Source of the DNA: Alistipes sp. Zagget8
GTDB taxonomy: Bacteria > Bacteroidota > Bacteroidia > Bacteroidales > Rikenellaceae
DNA: 64,000 bases
Assembly: GCA_001941065.1 (NCBI GenBank)
Contig: MSHJ01000008.1
Span: 1 to 64,000, forward strand
Direction: 5' to 3'
This document shows positions 24,862-34,400 of the stretch, piece by piece. Every line of letters starts with the position of its first letter. The stretch's first letter is position 1. The position numbers were made by a program, and so were the translations under genes. The notes below the pieces were generated by a model. The model worked only from the letters and a program-made list of their open reading frames with translations, did no database searches and was not told the DNA's origin.

Positions 24862-26748
24862 CTATCTCACCGGATAACCGTAGTCGTTGGCCAGCATGCT
24901 GTTGGTGGTGATCGACTGCTTGAAGATCGGCCAGAACATGTGCACGTCGGGATCGTACTGGTAGATCAGGTCGATGCGTCCCGTGGAGGTCGTGCCGCTC
25001 TTGATATACTCCTCTTCGAGCGTGCCGTCGGTCTTCTTCGAGGTGTAGAGCGTCCAGCCCTCGCCGTCGGGCTCGCCGGCCTCGCCGAAATCCAGTCCGT
25101 GGAGCTGAACCGTCTCGCCATCGTCGGCATACTTGTAGTAGACCTTCGTGCCGATGGTCGAGAAATCGTAGCTTTCGCCCGTGACAGTCGACGTATAGGT
25201 GGTGTGGTCGAGCATGGCCTTCATCTTGCCCTTCACGTCGTCGAGCGACTTTTTGAGCAGTCCCCAGCGGATCAGGTCCTGCTTGCGGAGCTGCTCGCAG
25301 TTGAATTCGAGCATGCGCTCCTTGTAGATGGCATTGAACATCGCCTCTTTCGACCCGATGGCGTCGAGATAGGCATCGACCGTGTTGTTCGACTCGAAGG
25401 CGCGGAAGCGGACTTTGCGCAGCTGCGTTTTGGCATAGGGCAGATCGTTGAGCTCGTTGGCGGCCTCGGCGGCCATCAGCAGGATGTCGGCATAGCGCAT
25501 CTGGATCGGTTTGATGCCGCAGTCGTTGCCCGAGACAACCTCGTTCATCCACTCGTAGCGGTACTTGCCGCAATACCATTTCTGGATGTTCTCCAGCTCC
25601 TGCTTGCCGCCGTTCCAGCGGTAGGGAACGCAGGTGACATCGCGGCGGCGGTCGTTCTTGTCATACTCGTAAAAGAGCGTGGGAACCGGACCGATGGTGC
25701 CGCCGGCTCCGGCCATGCCGCAGTACTTGTCGGCCGTGGCGTGCCGCACGGCATAGTTGTTCATCCACTGGCCGCGGTTGTCGGCGAAGGGAATCACGAA
25801 GAGGGTCTCGCCCCCGGCCGTGACCTCGCGTTTCATCATGCCGCGCCAGATGGCATCGAAATCGCTTTCCAGCTTCACGCAGGCGTTCTCCTTGGCAATC
25901 ACCTCCTTGCAGGCATCGAGAGCCTTGGTGTAGAGGGCGTTGTCAGCCCACTCCCCTCCGTCGACCAGCTTGCTGCGGCGGTTCTGACCCACGTTGCCCG
26001 TGCCGATCTGCCCCTCGTCGGGACGCTGCGAATAACCGGCGGCCGAGAGGCACACGCGGGCCAGCAGGCCATAGGTGAAGGCTTTGTTGATGCGGGTCAC
26101 GGTGCCCGTCCGGGCCGACTCGTTGGGCCAGTAAACGTAATTCACGGCCTCCTCGAGATCGGCAATAATCAGCTTGTAGATCTCGTCGCGGTCGCTCTTG
26201 GGCTTGTTCACGTCGCCCGTCTCGCCGATGGGCTGGAAACGTGCCGGAACGTCGCCCCAGGCCCTGATAAGGTCGAAATAGAAGAACGCACGCAGCACGA
26301 GCGATTCGCCCAGCAGGTAACGCATTCCGGCGTTGGTTTCGACATTGCCGTACTTGCGCAAGCCCGCAATGGCGAGGTTGGCGTTCTCGATGGCGGTGTA
26401 CATCAGCGCGAACTGGCCGCTGCTCTCGTTGAGCTGGCTGCTGGCGTCGTCGTAAGTGGGATTGTAGGAGTAAATCAGCGTCTTGGTGTCGGTGGGTTTG
26501 TCGGGCGATGCCGAAACGTACCATTCCGAATCCGTGTTGGCGCCGTAGTAGACCAGCCAGCGGTTGCGGTAGGACTTGTCCACACCGAACTGGCGGTAGA
26601 TATTCATGACGGCCGCCTCGGCATAGGTCTCGTTCGAAAACATGGTCTCCGAATCGGACGACGAGGACGAGCGGGTATCCAGCAGCTCTTCGCCACACGA
26701 TGCGGCCATGAAGCCGGCGCAGGCAAGGATATAGATTAACTTTTTCAT
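24862..26748 (-). CDS. SusD/RagB-family glycan-binding lipoprotein
   Basis: A 628-residue SusD homologue with lipobox AASC at Cys18. The N-terminal half has the SusD TPR-helix layout (AYAEAAVMNIYRQFG, ALMYTAIENANLAI, YLLGESLVLRAFFYFDLIRAWGDVP), and the C-terminal half carries PIQMRYADILLMAAEAANEL and ELLRKQ-like YKERMLEFNCEQLRKQDLIRWG. Together with SusC it binds and hands over oligosaccharides at the outer membrane. It lies 28 bases after susC and 30 before the SusE-like gene. The context points to pectic oligosaccharide as the substrate. Confidence 0.93.
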   Translation of the reverse strand: MKKLIYILACAGFMAASCGEELLDTRSSSSSDSETMFSNETYAEAAVMNIYRQFGVDKSYRNRWLVYYGANTDSEWYVSASPDKPTDTKTLIYSYNPTYDDASSQLNESSGQFALMYTAIENANLAIAGLRKYGNVETNAGMRYLLGESLVLRAFFYFDLIRAWGDVPARFQPIGETGDVNKPKSDRDEIYKLIIADLEEAVNYVYWPNESARTGTVTRINKAFTYGLLARVCLSAAGYSQRPDEGQIGTGNVGQNRRSKLVDGGEWADNALYTKALDACKEVIAKENACVKLESDFDAIWRGMMKREVTAGGETLFVIPFADNRGQWMNNYAVRHATADKYCGMAGAGGTIGPVPTLFYEYDKNDRRRDVTCVPYRWNGGKQELENIQKWYCGKYRYEWMNEVVSGNDCGIKPIQMRYADILLMAAEAANELNDLPYAKTQLRKVRFRAFESNNTVDAYLDAIGSKEAMFNAIYKERMLEFNCEQLRKQDLIRWGLLKKSLDDVKGKMKAMLDHTTYTSTVTGESYDFSTIGTKVYYKYADDGETVQLHGLDFGEAGEPDGEGWTLYTSKKTDGTLEEEYIKSGTTSTGRIDLIYQYDPDVHMFWPIFKQSITTNSMLANDYGYPVR

Positions 26749-26776
26749 CGTTGAGTTTTTTTCAGTCGGTTAGAGG

Positions 26777-29700
26777 TTAGAAGCTGATGTTCGCACCGAA
26801 TACCCACGAACGGCTCTTCGGATAGGCCGAATAGTCGACGTTGGGAGTCATAGGCGTCGCGCGGCGCGTGTCGACCTCGGGATCGAAGCCACTGTACGGC
26901 GTCCAGCAGAAGAGGTTGGTGCCGGTGGCATAGAAACGCACCTTGCTGAGGCGGACCTTGCGCGTCCAGCTCGAAGGCAGCGTATAGCCGATCGTCAGCG
27001 ACGAGAGGCGCAGGAACGAAGCGTCCTCCAGCAGCCAGCTGTGCACGACCGTCTGGGGCATATAGGGCGACCACATGGTCGTCGTGCGGTTGGCAGCGGC
27101 CAGCGCTTCGGGGTCGGTGATCACGTTGCCCGTCGTCCAGTCGACATTGGTCCAGCGCTTGCCGAGGGCCATCACGTCGGAAAGGTTGCGGATCACGCCC
27201 TTGCCCGTGTATTTCTGCGAGGAGGTGAACTCCACGTTGTTGGCGTTGAAGACCTTGTTGCCATAGGAATAGGTGAAATTGGCGGCGATGTCGAACCCGT
27301 AGGCATAGCCCGAGAGCGAGAAACCGCCCGTGAAGCTGGGCTGCACGTTGCCGATCTTGCCCTGAATCGGGTTGCCGTCGGCGTCGCAGAGCAGTTTGAG
27401 CGATCCCGGACGCATGTCGCCGACCACACCGGCGCAGTTCGAACCGTCGAGCGTCTTCCATTTGCCCGTCTCGGCATAGTAATCCAGGTCGAAATCCTCG
27501 ACCTCGTAACGTCCCAGCGTCGTGTAGCCGTGGACATCGCCGATGGCGCCGCCCAGCACGGCGTAGTAATCCGTGACGTTGTTGTTCCAGCCCGACGACT
27601 GTGAATAGGTGTCCAGTCCGGCCAGGTCCATGATGCGGCTGCGGTTGAAGGCGATGTTGGCGTTGAAATTCAGCCCGTATTTGGCCTTCTCGAGGATCAC
27701 GGCCGAAACCGAGACCTCCAGACCGCGGTTGCGGATCGTACCGGCGTTGCGGTATTGGAAGCTGTAACCCGAACCGGAGACGGGATAGCGCATGAGGATG
27801 TCCTCGGTGGTGTTCTGGTAGACCTCGACCGATCCCGAGAGGCGGTTGCGCCAGAATCCGAAATCGAGACCCAGGTTATGCGAATAGGTGGTCTCCCACG
27901 TCAAGTTGGCATTGGCCATGTAGCTCTCGCTGGCGCCGTTGCCGTTGGGGGTCCAGTAGGTCGGGTCGCCGTAGATGAAGCTGCTGCCCGTGCCGACCTC
28001 GTAGAGCTGCGTCAGGCCGCCCATGCCGGTCGGAATGTTGTTGTTGCCCGCGGTACCGAAGCTGTAACGCAGCTTGAGGTTGTCGAGCCACCGGAGGTCC
28101 TTCATCCCCCACTCGTCCGAAAGACGCCACGAAGCGGCCACCGAGGGGAAATAGCCCCATTTCTGGCCCTTCGAGAATTTCGACGAACCGTCACCGCGCA
28201 TCGTGGCCGAAACCATATATTTGCCCTTGAAATCGTAGTTGATGCGTCCGAAATAGGAGAGCAGGATGTCGTCGGCCGCATAGTTCATGTTCGACGAGCT
28301 GGCGTTGGAACCCGCACCCATGAAGGTCCACGCCTGCTCGGCGGTGTAGAAATCGGGCAGGCCGTCGACCCACGTGTTGAACGTGCGCTGCTCGGTGATG
28401 ATATATTCCTGTCCCAGCAGGACATTCAGGTGGTGGTTATCGTTCGAAATCAGCTTCTTGAAATCGTAATTCAGCGTATTGGTGTTGCGCACGCGGCGGC
28501 GCGTCACGTCGTTGTAGTTGGTCGACGGGGTTCCCGGAACGGTCGAACCCGAACCGCCGACCTTCGAATAATAGGTCGTCACGCCGTAGAAGGAGTTGGT
28601 CTCCTGGCGGTACTCCTCCATGCCGGCCTCGACCTTCAGGTTGAGATTGTCGACGATCTCCCACGTGAAACCGCCGTTGGCTGTCCAGTTGGTGCGCTCG
28701 CGCTTGCGGTCCGAATCCGAAACGGCGACCGTCGGCATCACGGCGTCCGAGGAGTTCTCCTCCAGGTCGTCGCCGCCCTCGATCTGGGCCTTCAGCGGAA
28801 TGGGCGTGTAGAGCATGGCGTTCTTCAGGCGGCCCGTGCTCTGGGTGCCCGAGTCGTTGAGCGAGTTGGCGCCCGCGCCGCGCACCTTCATGCGCGAATA
28901 ACGGATGTTGAAATCGAGCGTGATGCGCTTGTTGGGCTTGAACTGCGTCTTCAGGCCGAGGTTGTCGCGGCTGTAATTCGAGCCGACCATGATCGCCTTG
29001 TCATAGAGACGCGCATAGGTGGCGTTGCACTTGAACTTGTCGCCGCCGCCCGAAACCGTGAGGTTGTGGCTGAACTGCTCGCCCGTGCGGCCGAAAAGCT
29101 GGTCCATCCAGTTGTTGCCCTTCACGTTGTCGTAGAGATCGATGTCGGAGAACGACCCGAAATAGGGCTCGTAGTTGTCCGACACCTTGTTCTGGATGGC
29201 GGCCAGTTCGTACTGCCATTTGGCGAACTCCGAGGGGTTGAGCGCCTGCACCTGATCCTTGCGGGCAATGTCCTTGAACCCCCAGTATACATTATAATTG
29301 ACGTTGATCTTGCCCTTCTCGCCGCTCTTGGTGGTGATGAGCACGACGCCGTTGGCACCGCGCGAACCGTAGATGGCCGTCGAGAAAGCGTCCTTGAGGA
29401 TGTCGATCGACTGGATTTCCGACGAGGAGATGTCGCTGATGCTCTCCACCGGGAAGCCGTCGACGATGTAGAGCGGCGCACCGTCGGACGAGAACGTGCC
29501 CGCACCGCGGACGCGGATGCGGATTTCGGCGTCGGGATCGCCCTCCGTGGCGGTGATCTGCACACCGGCCATGCGGCCCGTCATGGCCTCGGCGACCGAG
29601 GCCACGGGCATCTGCTGGAGCGTCTCGGCATTGACCGAGGCGACCGAGCCGACCACGTCGCGGCGTTTCACCGTGGCGTAACCCACGACCACGACATCGT

Positions 29701-30013
29701 CCATGGCTGTCGATTCGTCCTCGAGCGTAACGTCTATCTTCGTCCTGCTGCCGATGGCGATACGCTGCGTCTTCATGCCGATGTAGGAGACGACCAGCGT
29801 CTTCTTCGACGCGTCGGGCACGTTGAGCGACCACTGGCCGTCGATCCCCGAGCTCGCTCCCAGGGTCGAACCGTCGACAATCACCGAAGCTCCGATAATC
29901 GGTTGGCCCGCCGAATCCTTGACGACTCCTCCGATTTTCTGAGCCACGGCCGCGGAGGCCAGACTCACACCCAGCAGGAACGACAGGGCGAACTTTAGAG
30001 TAAAGCTTTTCAT
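26777..30013 (-). CDS. SusC/RagA TonB-linked outer-membrane glycan transporter
   Basis: A 1078-residue SusC-type TonB-dependent receptor. It has a signal peptide (MKSFTLKFALSFLLGVSLASAAVAQ), an N-terminal carboxypeptidase-regulatory-like domain (about 28-105; GVVKDSAGQPIIGASVIV), and a plug with the SusC hallmark region (DDVVVVGYATVKRRDVVGSVA, then VRGAGTFSSDGAPLYIVDGFP). A long barrel ends in VFGANISF. There is no extra STN domain, as usual when the partner regulator is a hybrid two-component system. It imports oligosaccharides with SusD. It is the first gene of the susCDE operon, with its own TATTTTTG promoter box and a 236-base upstream gap. Confidence 0.95.
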   Translation of the reverse strand: MKSFTLKFALSFLLGVSLASAAVAQKIGGVVKDSAGQPIIGASVIVDGSTLGASSGIDGQWSLNVPDASKKTLVVSYIGMKTQRIAIGSRTKIDVTLEDESTAMDDVVVVGYATVKRRDVVGSVASVNAETLQQMPVASVAEAMTGRMAGVQITATEGDPDAEIRIRVRGAGTFSSDGAPLYIVDGFPVESISDISSSEIQSIDILKDAFSTAIYGSRGANGVVLITTKSGEKGKINVNYNVYWGFKDIARKDQVQALNPSEFAKWQYELAAIQNKVSDNYEPYFGSFSDIDLYDNVKGNNWMDQLFGRTGEQFSHNLTVSGGGDKFKCNATYARLYDKAIMVGSNYSRDNLGLKTQFKPNKRITLDFNIRYSRMKVRGAGANSLNDSGTQSTGRLKNAMLYTPIPLKAQIEGGDDLEENSSDAVMPTVAVSDSDRKRERTNWTANGGFTWEIVDNLNLKVEAGMEEYRQETNSFYGVTTYYSKVGGSGSTVPGTPSTNYNDVTRRRVRNTNTLNYDFKKLISNDNHHLNVLLGQEYIITEQRTFNTWVDGLPDFYTAEQAWTFMGAGSNASSSNMNYAADDILLSYFGRINYDFKGKYMVSATMRGDGSSKFSKGQKWGYFPSVAASWRLSDEWGMKDLRWLDNLKLRYSFGTAGNNNIPTGMGGLTQLYEVGTGSSFIYGDPTYWTPNGNGASESYMANANLTWETTYSHNLGLDFGFWRNRLSGSVEVYQNTTEDILMRYPVSGSGYSFQYRNAGTIRNRGLEVSVSAVILEKAKYGLNFNANIAFNRSRIMDLAGLDTYSQSSGWNNNVTDYYAVLGGAIGDVHGYTTLGRYEVEDFDLDYYAETGKWKTLDGSNCAGVVGDMRPGSLKLLCDADGNPIQGKIGNVQPSFTGGFSLSGYAYGFDIAANFTYSYGNKVFNANNVEFTSSQKYTGKGVIRNLSDVMALGKRWTNVDWTTGNVITDPEALAAANRTTTMWSPYMPQTVVHSWLLEDASFLRLSSLTIGYTLPSSWTRKVRLSKVRFYATGTNLFCWTPYSGFDPEVDTRRATPMTPNVDYSAYPKSRSWVFGANISF

Positions 30014-30079
30014 ATAAAAGGTTTTGGTTAATAATTAGGTTTTCGCTTCTTCCGTAAAAAACAGGGGTATTTCCCTATA

Positions 30080-30087
30080 CAAAAATA
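30080..30087 (-). promoter_or_regulatory. -7 box of the susC operon
   Basis: Minus-strand TATTTTTG, an exact TAnnTTTG match, 66 bases before the susC start. No good -33 TTTG is seen, which fits an activator-dependent promoter. The HTCS encoded nearby is the likely activator. Confidence 0.55.
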
Positions 30088-30192
30088 AATTGCCCCGGAG
30101 GATTCGATTGGTAATTTTTATCACTTCTCATGGATAATTTGTCAATCCCCGCCGAATGGCCTTCCAAAGCGCCGGGAAAGGGAAAACAGGGC

Positions 30193-30221
30193 AAAAATCC
30201 TCCTGTCAAGGGAGGATTTTT
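30193..30221 (-). terminator. Terminator of the GH105/HTCS operon
   Basis: AAAAATCCTCC pairs with GGAGGATTTTT around a 7-base loop. It lies 29 bases beyond the GH105 stop codon, separating the enzyme/regulator operon from susC. Confidence 0.8.
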
Positions 30222-30249
30222 CCGGAAGAAATTTTTCTGTATCTGCGAA

Positions 30250-31458
30250 TCAGAGGCGTCCTTTGGCCCGCGCAAACTCCAGAGACGCCCAGATGAAGGG
30301 ACCCACGCCCTTGCAGTCGTTGTCGATCACCGGCTCGGAGATGTAGTATTCGAACGTCCCGCTGCGCATCCCCTTGCCGCCCAGCCCGGCCACCGAGCAG
30401 CAGTCGGTCAGCGTGATCGTGCCGTCGGGATTCTCTTTCACGAAGCGGTCGACGAATTTTTCATACAGCCGCCGGGCCCCGGCACCCATCTCGACGGGCA
30501 GGTAACCCAGCCGCACACCCTTGAGCATGGCATAGACGAACATCGCCGAGGCGGTCGATTCGAGGTAGTTGCCTTCGCGGCCCGGCTGGTCGAGGACCTG
30601 GTACCACATCCCGGTCGCGGGATCGGCGTATTTCGGCAGCACCTCGTAAATATGGTTGAGGATTTCGACCATCGGGCGCGTCGTGTCGTCCACGCCGAGG
30701 TATTGCAGCGTCTCGACGATGGCCATGGCATACCACCCCATCGCCCGGCCCCAGGCATGGGCCGACTGGCCGGTGGCCTTGTCGCACCAGAACATTTCGC
30801 GTGAATCGTCGTAGGCATGGCGGTAAAGCCCCGTCGCCGGGTCGTAGGTATGCGCCGCAACGACGACAAACTGGTTCACGATGTCATCGACAGCCTTTTC
30901 GTATGCAGCCCCGGAAAGATACCGCACGGCATACTCGGCATAGAACGGTTCGGCCATGTAGAGCCCGTCGAGCCACATCTGGTGCGGATAGACCTCCTTG
31001 TGCCAGAAACCGCCGTCGGCATTGCGGGGCTGCTCCTGCAACTGTGCGAAGAGCGTGTCGAGCACCGTTTTATAGCGTGCGTCGCCCGTGCGGTCGTACA
31101 GCGCGAACAACGCCCGCCCCGGACAGATGTGGTCGAGGTTGTATTTCGATTTCTTATAGGTCAGCACGCTGCCGTCGGGCTGCACGATCGTGTCGAAATA
31201 GCGGTCGGCATAGGCCGTGAATTCCGGAATATCATAGGCTTCGCCGGCGTCGGCGATGGCGAGCAGTTCGAGCCCCGTGGTGTAGTTCCATTTCACCTTG
31301 CCGGCGGGAATGCCGTCGAGGGTCGTGGGCGAAGGGTTGCGGGCGATCTCGCTCCGGGCCATGCGCACGGCGAGCGGCGTGGCGGAATCGTAAAGGTGTC
31401 CGCGCGAGGTGCAGGCGGCGGCCAGTATGCACAGGGCAGGTATCAGCAATCGTTTCAT
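30250..31458 (-). CDS. GH105 unsaturated (rhamno)galacturonyl hydrolase, lipoprotein
   Basis: A 402-residue GH105 enzyme with lipobox LAAAC at Cys16. Family landmarks are WNYTTGLELLAIAD at the start of the (alpha/alpha)6 barrel, HICPGRALFALYDRTGD, WLDGLYMAEPFYAEYA with the catalytic Asp, and SAHAWGRAMGWYAMAIVETLQYLG. GH105 removes the 4,5-unsaturated uronic acid left by pectate or rhamnogalacturonan lyases, so it acts after the PL1 lyase of this locus. Its start overlaps the HTCS stop (ATGA), and it ends in a terminator. The lipid anchor suggests membrane-bound periplasmic processing. Confidence 0.93.
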   Translation of the reverse strand: MKRLLIPALCILAAACTSRGHLYDSATPLAVRMARSEIARNPSPTTLDGIPAGKVKWNYTTGLELLAIADAGEAYDIPEFTAYADRYFDTIVQPDGSVLTYKKSKYNLDHICPGRALFALYDRTGDARYKTVLDTLFAQLQEQPRNADGGFWHKEVYPHQMWLDGLYMAEPFYAEYAVRYLSGAAYEKAVDDIVNQFVVVAAHTYDPATGLYRHAYDDSREMFWCDKATGQSAHAWGRAMGWYAMAIVETLQYLGVDDTTRPMVEILNHIYEVLPKYADPATGMWYQVLDQPGREGNYLESTASAMFVYAMLKGVRLGYLPVEMGAGARRLYEKFVDRFVKENPDGTITLTDCCSVAGLGGKGMRSGTFEYYISEPVIDNDCKGVGPFIWASLEFARAKGRL

Positions 31459-34400
31459 GCGGTTTTGGTGTCTTGGTTTTCTTTCAGGTTATGGGTTTTC
31501 AGGTATTTGGCGGGCGACATGTGGTACTGCTCGTGGAAACAGCGGCTGAAATAGCCGGGATCGGAGAAGCCCACCTTGTAGGCCACCTCCGACACGGAAA
31601 ACTGTCCCGTGCGCAGCAGGAGCTTCGATTTGGTGATGCGGTACTCCTTAATCAGCTCGACGGGCGATTTCCCGGTGAGGCTCTTGAGCTTGTTATACAT
31701 TGTCGTGCGGCCCAGCCCGAGGTGCGAGGCCAGCTGGTCGATCGTGAGCTCCGAATTCTCGATGTTCTCGCCCAGCCACGCCATCACGCTCTTCATAAAC
31801 TCCTCGTCGCGGTCCGTGACGACGACATCCTCGACGACCAGTTCCGCGACCTTGTTGCGGGCCGACTGCGACGAGAATTTCTCGAAGAGTTTGCGCCGCT
31901 GGGTCAGCAGGTTGTCGATGCGGGCCAGCAGCAGCTCGATGCTGAACGGCTTGGTGATGTAACCGTCGGCGCCGAACTCCATGGCTTTCACCCGGTCGTC
32001 GGGCGAATGGCGGGCCGTGAGCATCACGATCGGGATGTGGCTCATCGTAAAGTCGTGGCGCACCTTGTCGATCAATTCGATGCCGTCCATGCGGGGCATC
32101 ATCAGGTCGGTGACGATGATGTCGGGCATCTCGCTGCGAATCTTTTCGAGCGCCTCGACCCCGTCGTCGGCCTCGACGACGTAATAGGTGTCGATCAGAC
32201 TGTTGTACATGAAGATGCGCAGTTCGCGGTTGTCCTCCACGAGCAGGATTTTCTGGGCATCCTTCGGCGGTGCGACATCGACGCGGCGCTGACTGTCGGC
32301 GGGTGCGAAATCGCTGACCATATAGTCGTTACGTCGGTCGCCGTCGCCCGCCCCGGCTCCCGAGAAGTCGATCTGCTCCATGCCGAAATGGGCGTTGCCG
32401 AGGCAGAGCTTCACGGTGAAGGCGGCACCTTCGCCCGGGCGGCTCTCGACCGAGATTTCGCCGTGGTGCAGGGCCACGATGTCGCGGCACAGCGAGAGTC
32501 CGATGCCCGAACCTTTCATGTTGCTGTCCACGGCGCGGGAAGCCTGCGCAAAGCGTTCGAAGATCATCCCCTGCTTGTCCTTCGGAATGCCGATGCCCGT
32601 GTCGCGGACCGTGAGCAATACGCACTCTTCCTCTTCGCGCAGCGAAAGGATCACCTCGACCCGTCCGCCGTTGGGCGTGAATTTCAGGGCGTTGGACAGC
32701 AGGTTGTAGACCACGCTCTCCATGCGTTCGATGTCGACCCACACCAGCACCGAACGGCGCGAGACGGTGAACAGCAGCTTGATCCGGCGTTCGGCGGCCA
32801 TTTCGCGGAAATCATCGAGGGCGTCCTCGACCAGCGGCACGAGGTCCACACGCGAGATTTTCAGCTCCATCTTGTCCTTAACGATCTTGCGGAAATCCAG
32901 CAGCTGGTTGATAAGCGTCAGCATTCGCTTGGCGTTGCGGTGGGCCAGCGTGAGGCTGTTCTCGCCGCGGGGCGAAAGTTCGTCGTGCTTTCGGGCATCC
33001 TCGATGCCGCCCAGAATGAGCGTCAGCGGCGTGCGCAGTTCGTGGGAGATATTGGTGAAGAAGCGCAGTTTCAGGTCGGTCATGTTCTGCTCGACGCTCG
33101 CTTCGCGGCGGATGCGGATGACCGAGCCGGCAATGCGGTAGGCGACGGCGGCGACGGCCAGCGCCAGCAGTATGTAGAGCGTCTTAGCCCACCACGTGAG
33201 CCAAGGGGGGGGGAGAACTTTCACCCCGATCGTGATCCCCTCATCGGCCGCATCGGCATTGCCGACGAAAGCCTTCACGTGGAGCGTGTAATTGCCGATC
33301 GGCACATTGGAATAGGTCGCCCAGTTGGTGGTTCCCGAGATATTCCAGTCCTGGTCATAGCCCTCCAGTTTGTACATATACCCCACGATGTGCTGGATGG
33401 CGAAATTCAGCGAGGCGAACTCCATGCGGAAATTCGAGAAATTGTAGGGCAGAACGATGCGGTCGGCCTCGGTCACCGACTCCGAGAGGGGCGAACGGCG
33501 TCCCGCGACGACGGGTTTGTTGCGCACGTCGAGCCCCGTGAAACGCAGCTCGTAGTCGATCTTCGCGGCGCGGACCTCCTCGGGGTCGAAGCGGTAGAGG
33601 TGGCGACCGCTGCCGAAAAGCACGTCGCCCTGCGGTGCAGTGAGCGCCGTGGCCTCACTGAAGACCGCGTTGCGCATGTTGTCGTAGAGGTAGTAGTTCG
33701 AGAAAATCCCGCGCCGCGGGTCGAAGCGCGACACGGCATTGTGCGTCGAGACCCACAGATCGCCCTGCTTGTCCTCGGTCAGGGCCATGCAGATGTTGCT
33801 GGCGAGGCCCGCCGTCTTGTCGTAACAGCGGAACCGGGGCATTCCCCCGGCGTCATAGTCCGAGATCAGGTTCAGCCCGCCGCCGAAGGTCGCCAGCCAG
33901 ATGCGCCCCTCCGAGTCGCGGAGCATCTGGATAATGTCGTTGTTGCCCAGCGACGCGGCGTCGCCCGGAATCTTCTGCACCAGCCGGAAACGCATCTGCT
34001 TGGCGCCGGCCCCCGGATCGAACACCAGCAGGCCGTCGACCGTGGCGGCGAACATCCGGTCGGGACGGTCGTAGAGCAGCCACCGCACGCGCCCCGCCTC
34101 GTCCGACGGATAGTGCGTCATCAGGTTGCCGGCGTGGATGAAGCGATGCCCCGCAGGGTCCTCCAGCAGGTTGATGCCCCCGCCGTAAGTCGCCACCCAG
34201 ATGCGGCCCGAGCCATCCTCCTCGACGCAGTAAACCTGATCGTCGCTGAGCGACCAGGGATCGGCATCGGAGTGGGTGAAATGCGTAACCTTATAGCCGC
34301 TGCCCTCGGGCGTCATGCGGTAGAGGCCCTCGCCCTTGGTGCCGACCCAGATATTGCCCGAAGAGTCCTCCTTCAGGGCATAGATCATCCCCGTGCCCCG

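Noticed and set aside
30014..30249. Invertible promoter upstream of susC, as in capsule and some Sus loci
   Set aside because: No inverted repeats flank the -7 box and no recombinase lies nearby; the only palindrome is the GH105 terminator.
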